Positions 26,071-34,185 of a DNA stretch of 64,000 nucleotides are shown in pieces. The stretch covers positions 14,798 through 78,797 of the forward strand of contig NZ_JBJYIN010000021.1 in NCBI RefSeq assembly GCF_046237015.1, read 5' to 3'. The translations under genes were made by a program, and so were the position numbers. Each line of letters starts with the position of its first letter. Position 1 is the first letter of the stretch. The notes below the pieces were generated by a model that saw only the letters and a list, made by a program, of their open reading frames with translations, did not search any database and was not told the origin of the DNA. Origin of the DNA: JBJYIN01 sp046237015 (GTDB lineage Bacteria > Pseudomonadota > Gammaproteobacteria > Enterobacterales > Enterobacteriaceae).

Positions 26071-28128
26071 ATGGCAGGGTGGCAAGGCATTATACGTTGT
26101 TGCGGCTTTCTATTTTTAATCTGTTGGAGCGCGTTGGCTCTGGCGGATTCGCAAAATAATAAAAATGATGGCATCAGTGTGACATCTGAGGCGACGGATT
26201 ATCGCCATACGACAGATGAACGCATCTTGTTGTTCGATTCTCAGGCTCGTTTCCAGACCGATGGTTCTATGCTGGTGAAGGAGAACATTCAGGTTCGAAC
26301 GACCGGCGAGCAGATTAAACGAGGTATTTTCCGGACGCTTCCGTTGGTTTGGTATCGACAGGATGGCAGTACGTTTCAGTTGCAGTATCAGATTAAACAA
26401 GTGCTGCGAGATGGTGTGCCCGAAAACTATAGTATCGATTATATCAACGGGCATATGAAAGTATTGATTGGCCGCGCCAGCCATCAGCTTGAGCCTGGTA
26501 CGTATCGTTATCATATTCAGTATCAAGTGAGTAACCATTTCAGCCGTTTTCCCGATTGGGATGAGCTGTATTGGAACGTAACTGGTAACGGTTGGGGTTA
26601 TCCCATCGATAAAGTCCGTTTTCGCCTACAGTTGCCGGAGGGAACGGCGTTTCTCACGCCTACCGGTAAAGATTCACGCCTGCGATCGATTGATGTGTAT
26701 ACCGGTCTGGTGGGCAGTAAAGGCGATAATGCCCGTATTCTGGATGATGGTAGTATCGAGACGCTAGCACCGCTGCGTTTGGGCGAAGGTGTCACGGTTG
26801 CTTATACATGGCCGCGCAATATTCTGGCCTCAGCGCCTGCGCCGCAGGGAGATTCCCTACTGGGGGAATGGCTTTCCCCCACGCAGAAAAGCTGGGTTCT
26901 GTGGATTCCCTCCTTTTTGATCGCGATTTACTACCTGCTATGGTGGCGTAAGCATGTGGCTGCTGCTCGCTTAACCATGCCAGCGGTTGTGCCGTTGTAC
27001 AGCATTCCTGATGGGGTTTCTCCGGGCTATGTGCGTTATCTCATTCTGCGTACCTACGATAATATGGCTTTCTCCAGCGATATATTGGATCTGGTTTCCA
27101 GACGTGCTATCGCACTGACAAAAATCAAATATAAATCCAGAAAAACCCGAAGGGGGGGAATGACGCCAGAGCGAGAGGAGCAATGGCTTACGCGTCTGCC
27201 CGATAGTGCCTCTCAAAATCTGACGCCTGAAGATAGGACGTTTCTTAAGATCTTGTTTCCCGGTAAAAGCACGAAGTTGGATATTACGGAAAACACCCTG
27301 CGTTCAGAAAAAATGCTGGAAGCGCGCAATGCTCAGGAGGCGCGTTATAAAGAGGAGCAAGCGACCCTTTTCTTATCGATTTCTAGCGCAGTGAAGACGG
27401 GGATCATACTCACTCTATTTGTACCGATCCTTTACGGTCTTTTTTTCGATCTTAGATCGGCTATTTCCACGATAATCAGCATGCCTTTCTTACTGATTTG
27501 TGTAGTGTTGTTTTTTAAGATCATGAAGTATATACGTTATTCCGCGATGCAACGGGGTAGCGAAGAAAGCAAAATATTATTCTTTTTGCAGTTGGTCGGT
27601 TTCCTCTTCACGCTGCTTTTCGGCTTGTTACTCTTTAATATATTCACATCATCCGCGCTTCCTGAAGGATATCAGAGAGCCTGGTCGGTAAGCTTGTTAT
27701 TGTGTTTGGGTTTTTTCTGCATTGTACCGCGTCATACCCAGAAAGGATTGAATGGATTGTCCGTAGCGAAAGGGATGACTATGTATCTCCGTGCCGCAGA
27801 AGAGCGCCGTTATGAAACGCTGTATCCACCTGACAAATTGGTTATGCACTTTGAGCGTATGCTGCCTTACGCTTTGGCATTGGGGGTTGGAGAAACGTGG
27901 GCTAATACGTTTGCTCAGTATCTGAAGAGACATCAAGTGGCATCTGATGTTTTTCACAATACGGGATGGGAGTCGGTTTCTCAGTTCAGCAGGGCGTGTA
28001 CCTCGTCGTCATCGAAGCCACCTCGAGCTGGTTCTGGCGGAGGAGGGGGGACGTCGATTGGCTCTGGTTCCTCCGGTGGCGGCTCGTCTGGTGGCGGCTC
28101 CGGTGGTGGTGGCGGCGGCGGTTGGTGA
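26071..28128 (+). CDS. DUF2207 domain-containing membrane protein with Gly/Ser-rich tail
   Basis: A 685-aa predicted membrane protein of unknown function. It starts with a signal peptide (cut near ALA-DS). A ~250-residue exposed DUF2207 domain follows, with ENIQVRTTGEQIKRGIFRTLP and FPDWDELYWNVTGNGWGYP. Next come a transmembrane helix near 290 and a soluble stretch. Two or three more helices lie around 435-530, and a cytosolic segment follows. The last 30 or so residues are almost all Gly and Ser, ending in GGGGGGW, a tail common in these proteins. I start it at the ATG seven bases after GGAG. Coupled with the preceding lemA-like gene. Confidence 0.85.
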   Translation: MAGWQGIIRCCGFLFLICWSALALADSQNNKNDGISVTSEATDYRHTTDERILLFDSQARFQTDGSMLVKENIQVRTTGEQIKRGIFRTLPLVWYRQDGSTFQLQYQIKQVLRDGVPENYSIDYINGHMKVLIGRASHQLEPGTYRYHIQYQVSNHFSRFPDWDELYWNVTGNGWGYPIDKVRFRLQLPEGTAFLTPTGKDSRLRSIDVYTGLVGSKGDNARILDDGSIETLAPLRLGEGVTVAYTWPRNILASAPAPQGDSLLGEWLSPTQKSWVLWIPSFLIAIYYLLWWRKHVAAARLTMPAVVPLYSIPDGVSPGYVRYLILRTYDNMAFSSDILDLVSRRAIALTKIKYKSRKTRRGGMTPEREEQWLTRLPDSASQNLTPEDRTFLKILFPGKSTKLDITENTLRSEKMLEARNAQEARYKEEQATLFLSISSAVKTGIILTLFVPILYGLFFDLRSAISTIISMPFLLICVVLFFKIMKYIRYSAMQRGSEESKILFFLQLVGFLFTLLFGLLLFNIFTSSALPEGYQRAWSVSLLLCLGFFCIVPRHTQKGLNGLSVAKGMTMYLRAAEERRYETLYPPDKLVMHFERMLPYALALGVGETWANTFAQYLKRHQVASDVFHNTGWESVSQFSRACTSSSSKPPRAGSGGGGGTSIGSGSSGGGSSGGGSGGGGGGGW

Positions 28129-28151
28129 TACCATCAACTGAAATTGGTCAT

Positions 28152-28184
28152 AATGGGTGGAGAAGAACGCTGGCTTCACCCATT
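28152..28184 (+). terminator. Possible terminator after the DUF2207 gene
   Basis: An 8-bp stem (AATGGGTG / CACCCATT) with a 17-base loop, 23 bases after the stop codon and directly before the next gene. Only two T residues follow, so some read-through is likely. Confidence 0.4.
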
Positions 28185-28198
28185 TAAGAAAGGTGTTT

Positions 28199-29125
28199 AT
28201 GAGCGCTATTCTTTTATTGGACTCGCGTGCCGATGAAATACGTTCCGTTTTGAATCATTGTGCGCCAGAACTGGAATTGGTGATATCAGAGGGCTCCGCA
28301 GAACAGGCCTCAAGTTGCCCGATTTGGCTCGGTGAGCCGGATACTGCGGCCCTGTTGCTCGCTCAAGGGGTAAAACCGAGGTGGCTACAGTCCACCTGGG
28401 CAGGATTCAAGCCATTATTGGCTAATGAGTTGCCGCGTGACTACCGTTTAAGCCGGGCTGTCGGTGTGTTTGGGCAGCCTATAGCCGAATATGTGATTGC
28501 CTATATGCTCAGACATGAGCTGCGTTTGGCAGAACGGCAGCTTAGTCAAGCGGAACAACGGTGGGATCATCGGTTGCCCGGATCGTTGGCTGGTAAAAAT
28601 GTGCTGATTGTTGGTGCGGGAGAGATCGGCAGCGAAGTTGCTGGTTTTCTAAGACCTTTTGGGGTCACGCTGTATGGTATTGCGAGTACGGCAAGACATC
28701 ATCCTGATTTTAAAACAGTCATGTGTCTCGCTGAATTGTCTGATGCGGTGTCGGAAGCCGATTATGTTATCAATCTCCTGCCCGATACGTCGGCGACGAC
28801 GGATATTTATGACGCCAGCTTGTTTGCAGCGATGAAATCTTCATCCTTGTTTATCAATGTAGGGCGTGGCAGTGCTGTAGTTGATGATGATTTGCTGGCC
28901 GCGTTGCATGATGCCCAAATTGCTGGTGCGGTGCTGGATGTGTTTCGCCAGGAACCGTTACCAACTGACCACCCATTCTGGCAATCGCCAAATCTGACAT
29001 TGACGGCACACATTGCAGGGCCGATGGTGCCCAGCTTGATGGGGGCGTTATTTTTGGATAACCTCGCCCGATTTCACGCCAATGGCACACTTCGAGGTGA
29101 GGTTGATTTCAAACGAGAATACTAG
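28199..29125 (+). CDS. D-2-hydroxyacid dehydrogenase family protein (GhrA/GhrB-like)
   Basis: NAD(P)-dependent oxidoreductase of the D-isomer 2-hydroxyacid dehydrogenase family, probably reducing a 2-oxoacid such as glyoxylate or hydroxypyruvate. The nucleotide fold shows VGAGEIGSEVAGFL. NLLPDTSATTDIYD, INVGRGSAVVDDDLLAAL (with the substrate-binding Arg) and DVFRQEPLPTDHPFW follow. LTAHIAGP supplies the catalytic His. The 308-aa start at ATG 28199 has AAAGG upstream. The substrate is not predictable. It lies in the second tRNA-flanked segment and is convergent with the pirin gene. Confidence 0.88.
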   Translation: MSAILLLDSRADEIRSVLNHCAPELELVISEGSAEQASSCPIWLGEPDTAALLLAQGVKPRWLQSTWAGFKPLLANELPRDYRLSRAVGVFGQPIAEYVIAYMLRHELRLAERQLSQAEQRWDHRLPGSLAGKNVLIVGAGEIGSEVAGFLRPFGVTLYGIASTARHHPDFKTVMCLAELSDAVSEADYVINLLPDTSATTDIYDASLFAAMKSSSLFINVGRGSAVVDDDLLAALHDAQIAGAVLDVFRQEPLPTDHPFWQSPNLTLTAHIAGPMVPSLMGALFLDNLARFHANGTLRGEVDFKREY

Positions 29126-29208
29126 TTCGGTGCCTGCGATCAAACGGAGTGATGGTACGACGTTCCGTGAGCAGGCTTGGTTATCGTCCCCATCCTTGGG
29201 TTCCATTC

Positions 29209-30081
29209 TCAGTCTTTCAATTCTGGCAATTTCCCTGTTTGATGAAAGACACCAGCCCTGTAATCAGCGAACGCCTGTTTGATCTCTTCCTGATTGTTCA
29301 TCACAAAAGGTCCCTGAGCGCAGACCGGCTCATTAAGCGGATCAGCATGTCCAAATAACAAAATGCATTGGCTTAGCGCTTCGACTTCGAATGCATCGCC
29401 ATCGTTATTCAGATCGACTAAATGCCATTTCTGAACGTTTTGACCCGCGATCGCAACATCGCCAGTGACGATATAAAGGAATACGTTGCGGTTTTTGGGC
29501 GCAGAGAGTGTGGTTTTCGCACTGGCCGATAAACGTACCACGGACATAAACACACCAGTAAGTGGCGTGATGGGGCCATGCTCCCCCAAAAATTCGCCTG
29601 AGATGAGTTCCAGTTGCCCTTTGCCATCGTCTAAAGGTAGCCGAGGGATCGCCTCTTTTTGCACACCCGAGTAACGTGGATGTGTCATCTTGAGTTGAGA
29701 AGGAAGATTGACCCATAGCTGGAGTATTTCCATTGCGCCGCCTTCTTGCTTAAAGTGAGGCGGTGAAACTTCAGCGTGGATAAGACCCGATCCGGCGGTC
29801 ATCCACTGTACGCCACCGGCTTCAATAATACTTTCATGTCCCCCTGAGTCATAGTGCGCCAGTGAACCCTCAAGAATGAAGGTAACGGTTTCGAAACCAC
29901 GATGTGGATGCGGGCCGAATGGCAGTCCATGATTGTTCGGTTGGTACACTTGCGGGCCGTGATGATTGAGGAACAGGAAAGGATCAATCTGATCGAGCTC
30001 TGGACCTGGAACGGGTCTGCGTGTGACCAAATCTTCGATATCATCGCGATAAGCTATGTGCGTTTTCTTGACGGTACGCAT
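29209..30081 (-). CDS. Pirin family protein
   Basis: Bicupin of the pirin family, 290 aa. The metal-binding residues are in the N-terminal cupin: GPHPHRGFETVT supplies two His, and GSGLIHAEVSP supplies His and Glu. Bacterial pirins are reported as quercetin dioxygenases or as regulators of metabolic enzymes; neither can be chosen here. The ATG has AAGGA about 13 bases upstream, a distant site. Convergent with the hydroxyacid dehydrogenase gene. Confidence 0.9.
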   Translation of the reverse strand: MRTVKKTHIAYRDDIEDLVTRRPVPGPELDQIDPFLFLNHHGPQVYQPNNHGLPFGPHPHRGFETVTFILEGSLAHYDSGGHESIIEAGGVQWMTAGSGLIHAEVSPPHFKQEGGAMEILQLWVNLPSQLKMTHPRYSGVQKEAIPRLPLDDGKGQLELISGEFLGEHGPITPLTGVFMSVVRLSASAKTTLSAPKNRNVFLYIVTGDVAIAGQNVQKWHLVDLNNDGDAFEVEALSQCILLFGHADPLNEPVCAQGPFVMNNQEEIKQAFADYRAGVFHQTGKLPELKD

Positions 30082-30439
30082 AGTAAAAAATCCTTGTTGT
30101 TAAGCTATTGTTGCAATGTTTATTCAATGTACGTCTGCAATATGGGGAGATCAATTTATTTGCCGTGAGCAACTGACTATAGGGCAAGGATCGGTGGATC
30201 GATGTGAACTCAATATATTTAACCGTATAACCTTAGCCTATCTGGAAAGAGTGGACTCTGCGGTGTTCAAGGGCAGACTCAAATTTTCACAGTAGGTGAT
30301 CTCCCTATCAGTAAGATAAAATCTGGCAGAACAACGATGTTCAGTGGTGGTTGTCGGTTGCTACGTAGGATTATTTGAATGTTTACATGGTGGTAAGCCG
30401 TGGTATTTGACGTGTGTTTAATGGGAAACAGAGGCTTCA
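30082..30439. other. Divergent intergenic region, pirin / EamA transporter
   Basis: About 360 bases that must contain the promoters of both neighbouring genes. I see no clear operator, hairpin or repeat, only AT-rich stretches and several poor -10-like hexamers. Confidence 0.5.
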
Positions 30440-31345
30440 ATGAGTGTGAGTAGAAGAGGGATGCTGTATGTGTTGCTTGCCGCCATTTTGTGGGGCAGTT
30501 CTGGTGTCTGCGCCCAGTATATTATGGAGCAGAGCCATATTTCATCAGAATCATTGACCATGCTGCGGTTGTTGTTCTCTGGTTTGATTCTGTTAACGTT
30601 GTCGTTTTCGCATGGTGATAAAATCTTTGCTGTTATTCGACATCGGGAGGATTGTGTCCGCCTGTTGTGCTTTACGTTATTTGGCGCGTTAACGGTTCAA
30701 TTCACTTTTTTGCTCACCATTGAAAAATCCAACGCCGCGACTGCCACTATCCTGCAATTTTTATCACCGACGATTATCGTGGCCTGGTTTGCTCTGGTCC
30801 GTAAAAAACGTCCTGGTGTGTTGATTGCTACGGCGATACTCACCTCATTAGTGGGAACGTTCCTGCTGGTAACGCATGGTAATTTCACCTCTATCTCCAT
30901 TTCTTCAGACGCATTGTGCTGGGGGATCGCCTCGGCTTTTGCTGCGGCCTTTTACACGACCTATCCATCGGCGTTAATCGCTCGCTATGGGACGTTACCG
31001 ATAGTTGGGTGGAGTATGTTGTTGGGGGGCGCGATGTTGGTGCCGTTTTATGCTCGGCAGGATATGACCTTCACGGCAAGTAATGGCGTGTTATTTGCGT
31101 TTTTCTATTTAGTGGTGATTGGTACAACGATTACCTTTAGTCTCTATCTAAAAGGTGCGCAGATGATCGGTGGGCCAAAAGCCAGTATTCTGAGTTGTGC
31201 CGAGCCTCTGAGTAGTGCGCTGTTATCTCTGCTGCTGTTGGGTATAACCTTTACCGTGCCTGACTGGTTGGGGACGTTACTGATTATCTCGTCAGTTGTT
31301 CTGATTTCCATGGATTCTCGCGGGAAACTACACGCTACGCCGTAA
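30440..31345 (+). CDS. EamA/DMT-superfamily inner-membrane transporter
   Basis: A 301-aa hydrophobic protein with about ten transmembrane helices in two EamA repeats. Typical segments are LLAAILWGSSGVCAQY, TIEKSNAATATILQFLSP (end of repeat one) and KGAQMIGGPKASILSCAEP (same position in repeat two). Members export amino acids, purines or other small metabolites; YicL-type carriers are the nearest I recall. Substrate unknown. The start ATG is preceded by GAGG with about four bases between. It is the last gene before tRNA-Gly copy 3. Confidence 0.88.
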   Translation: MSVSRRGMLYVLLAAILWGSSGVCAQYIMEQSHISSESLTMLRLLFSGLILLTLSFSHGDKIFAVIRHREDCVRLLCFTLFGALTVQFTFLLTIEKSNAATATILQFLSPTIIVAWFALVRKKRPGVLIATAILTSLVGTFLLVTHGNFTSISISSDALCWGIASAFAAAFYTTYPSALIARYGTLPIVGWSMLLGGAMLVPFYARQDMTFTASNGVLFAFFYLVVIGTTITFSLYLKGAQMIGGPKASILSCAEPLSSALLSLLLLGITFTVPDWLGTLLIISSVVLISMDSRGKLHATP

Positions 31346-31417
31346 ATGCTTAAGTTGGTGCTATTGCTCAGATAGCATCTTTTTCTATGAAAAGGGCTTG
31401 CGAGCACTACTCGATTA

Positions 31418-31434
31418 GTACATAATGCTGACCG
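31418..31434 (+). repeat. Conserved block in the leader of tRNA-Gly copy 3
   Basis: Second occurrence of GTACATAATGCTGACCG, 147 bases before the tRNA. Both copies are followed by a similar run containing TGAAATAGT and an ATTCAT motif. Confidence 0.75.
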
Positions 31435-31564
31435 TTGAATCGGTTAAGCATGAAATAGTTATATAATTCATGATGTTATAATTAATTCAACAAGATAGTG
31501 CACCTGATTGTTGTTGCCATTTATCCTTTTCCGAAGGTAAAAGGCAATCAGTTCAGCTAGATAT

Positions 31565-31640
<76 letters not shown>

Positions 31641-31929
31641 ATATTTTTTCATCTAGTACCTTTCTCTATTTTTTGCTTTTTCTCATCGTTCGATATAAAA
31701 AATAATATTTTTTTGAACAGAGTTATCCACAGTCCGCTTTGGCATCATCTTTGTGGCGTTGTGCGATGTCGATAAAATGATATTATTTATCTAATTGATA
31801 TATATAAATAATATTTACTTGTAAAACGTTGCGCCGATCACTTGTACTTTTTGTGACAGTTGATTGGCAAAGACTTTTTATATTTATGCACAGGCTGGGA
31901 TAAAGACGGGTAACATTGGCATTGACGGC
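31641..31929. other. AT-rich region with two perfect DnaA boxes beside queG (datA-like)
   Basis: No gene fits here. Two sites match the DnaA box TTATNCACA exactly and in the same orientation: TTATCCACA at 31723-31731 and TTATGCACA at 31884-31892. Between them, TATCTAATTGATA matches the IHF site consensus at all but one defined position. In E. coli the DnaA-titrating and DnaA-ATP-hydrolysing datA locus lies, as I recall, at this same place between the glycine tRNA genes and queG. The function here is inference from boxes plus position. Confidence 0.55.
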
Positions 31930-33069
31930 TTATGCATCGCGCGGTAAGCCTTTCTCTATCGCTCGAATCAGCCTTTTTTTCTGTGGAGATTGAACCTCAA
32001 TTTCCTGTTCTGTGCGGCGCATCAACTGCTGCTTTATAGCCCAATGAATATGTTCATCCAATAGATCGCTTTCGCCCAGACGGCTCTGTAATGCCAATAC
32101 GATATGGTCCTGATAAGGGGCGTTACCAAGTGCGACAGCAATATTGCGCAGCCAGCGAATATGACCGATACGTCGAATCGCCGATCCTTCCGTTATCCGC
32201 AGAAATTTTTCTTCATTCCAGGCAAATAACACAATGAGCTCGGATGCATGTAGGGAGGCTCGTGGGCTAAAGTCTGCTTCATCAGTCAGTTGTGAAAAGC
32301 GATTCCAGGGGCAAATTAACTGGCAATCGTCGCATCCATAGATTCGATTTCCCATTAATGGACGAAACTCTTCTGGAATGGGGCCTTCAAGTTCGATTGT
32401 CAGGTAAGAAATACAGCGTCGTGCGTCCACGGTATAAGGGGCGACAATTGCGCCGGTTGGACAAGTCGTCATACAGGCAACACAGCGTCCGCATTGTTCA
32501 TCCTGTGGTTGATCAACGGGTAGGGGGAGATCAATCAGCAATTCGCCGAGAAAGAACCAGGAACCGGATTCTCTATTGAGTATTAGTGAGTGTTTACCAA
32601 CCCAGCCAATCCCCGCTTTAGCGGCCAGTGGGCGTTCCATTATCGGTGCGGAATCAACAAACGGGCGAAAGTTCAGTTCTCCACAGTAAGCCTGAATTTG
32701 ATCGCCAAGCTTTTTTAGACGCTGGCGCAGTAATTTGTGGTAATCACGACCCAGTGCATAGCGACTGACATAGCCTAATAACGGATTGTTTAATGTGCGG
32801 GCAAATGCCGCGTTGGCTGGAAGATAATTCATTCGAACACTAATGACTCGTAGCGTTCCCGGTAATAGTTCATGAGGGCGAGCACGTAGCATACCGTGAC
32901 GGGCCATCCATTCCATTTCTCCGTGATATTGTTTGTCCAACCAAGCCTGTAACTTGGGTTCTTCATGAGACAAATCGGTATCACAAATACCGACCTGCTG
33001 GAATCCCAGTGTCTGGCCCCATTGTTTGATGAGTTGCGCTAATTCGCTGAGATCGTAGGGGTATGACAT
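31930..33069 (-). CDS. queG: Epoxyqueuosine reductase
   Basis: Cobalamin- and Fe-S-dependent enzyme for the last step of queuosine synthesis, reducing epoxyqueuosine to queuosine in the wobble position of GUN-type tRNAs. The N-terminal cobalamin-binding domain includes FVDSAPIMERPLAAKAGIGW, with the catalytic Asp near 139. Two 4Fe-4S clusters use CGRCVACMTTCP (C193-C203), a Cys near 219, and CDDCQLICPWN (C246-C253). C-terminal HEAT-like helices complete the 379 residues, the usual length. Neighbouring nnr and tsaE match E. coli order, apart from one extra gene between. Confidence 0.96.
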   Translation of the reverse strand: MSYPYDLSELAQLIKQWGQTLGFQQVGICDTDLSHEEPKLQAWLDKQYHGEMEWMARHGMLRARPHELLPGTLRVISVRMNYLPANAAFARTLNNPLLGYVSRYALGRDYHKLLRQRLKKLGDQIQAYCGELNFRPFVDSAPIMERPLAAKAGIGWVGKHSLILNRESGSWFFLGELLIDLPLPVDQPQDEQCGRCVACMTTCPTGAIVAPYTVDARRCISYLTIELEGPIPEEFRPLMGNRIYGCDDCQLICPWNRFSQLTDEADFSPRASLHASELIVLFAWNEEKFLRITEGSAIRRIGHIRWLRNIAVALGNAPYQDHIVLALQSRLGESDLLDEHIHWAIKQQLMRRTEQEIEVQSPQKKRLIRAIEKGLPRDA

Positions 33070-33236
33070 GAGGAACCGTAAAAGTGCACCGTATCACCTG
33101 ATTTTATCACAATGCCAGGATATCTCTGAGGGGAGTGGTTCATCGTGAACGCAAAAACCTTAAGATTATGATGCTTAATACCGATAACAGAGACGTATCC
33201 ACGCTATATCCGATAATAAAACTCTGGGAATATAAT

Positions 33237-34118
33237 ATGGAAATGGTACCGCTTTCTTCTTATCGTGTTGTAAATAAAGATATTGATATTAGTATCGACA
33301 TTAATCAACGACAAGCGGCAAAAATGGTGGAGGTTGCACCCTCTTCGGAAACGACCTATGAGCCAGTGCAAATTAGTCAGGAAGGGCGCAAACAGTTACA
33401 AGACGATATTATATCGCAACCTGCTCGCCGTTTTTTTTCTGCTGATATCGACAATACATTGTCACGGGCGCTAGCCGAACAACCTGAACAGGTATCGCAG
33501 GCGGTTTATCGCATTATTGATGAAAACTTCATGAATAGCTCAGCGCTAAGTGGGGAACAGCGTCAAGCGTCTTTAGCTCTGGGGCTGTCTCAAGCCGCCT
33601 ATCTGGCCGAACACTATATCGATGATGATCAAAAACAGCCTTTTCTGGATACGATGAAGCAAATCGCCGCGATTTCGCAGACGCGTACAACAGATGAAAA
33701 GGGCAATATATCTTATTACGAGCCCCCTTCGCGTATACCCGGAACATCCGAATATAAAGTGGACTGGGATGCGGTGATGAAAGAGAAAGAACCTGAACGA
33801 TACGAAAAGTATCGAGAAACGATGGAATCCGGCGATGTTGTTAAAGGGCTGGAGGAGTTTATTGGTTTTGTTCGTTTCGCTGCTATTCAACATGCAGAAT
33901 GGGGGCGCGAATATCAAAGTAATGTTGAAAAACAGTTTAATGAGCTAAAGAGCACTGAGATTGATAATCCCTTTGCTGAGATAGATTTGTCCACTGAGTC
34001 AGCCTTTCTATCAAATGCGCTTGATGTATTAAAAAACGCTTTTAATGAACAAACGTTGCAATACTCGGTAAAACGCATCGAACAGTTTTTTAGTTCTCTG
34101 CCTGAGATATCTCGTTAG
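33237..34118 (+). CDS. Hypothetical protein, no recognised family
   Basis: I do not recognise this gene. It encodes 293 aa from ATG 33237 (GGGAA six bases upstream). A longer form of 327 aa from GTG 33135, or starts at 33168/33171, are also possible. The product is acidic, soluble and helix-rich, with no cysteine, membrane segment or signal peptide that I can see. After a Ser/Thr/Glu-rich N-terminal stretch comes VQISQEGRKQLQDD. Further on is an Asp/Glu/Lys-rich middle (VDWDAVMKEKEPERYEKY). Codons are more A/T-rich than in queG and nnr. It breaks the otherwise conserved queG-nnr neighbourhood, divergent from queG, suggesting acquisition or lineage-specific origin. Confidence 0.75.
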   Translation: MEMVPLSSYRVVNKDIDISIDINQRQAAKMVEVAPSSETTYEPVQISQEGRKQLQDDIISQPARRFFSADIDNTLSRALAEQPEQVSQAVYRIIDENFMNSSALSGEQRQASLALGLSQAAYLAEHYIDDDQKQPFLDTMKQIAAISQTRTTDEKGNISYYEPPSRIPGTSEYKVDWDAVMKEKEPERYEKYRETMESGDVVKGLEEFIGFVRFAAIQHAEWGREYQSNVEKQFNELKSTEIDNPFAEIDLSTESAFLSNALDVLKNAFNEQTLQYSVKRIEQFFSSLPEISR

Positions 34119-34185
34119 TCAGTACCCATTGTCTGTTCCCTCTGGCGAAGCGGGGCAGACCTTGCTAATTTGAAATGCATGTTCT

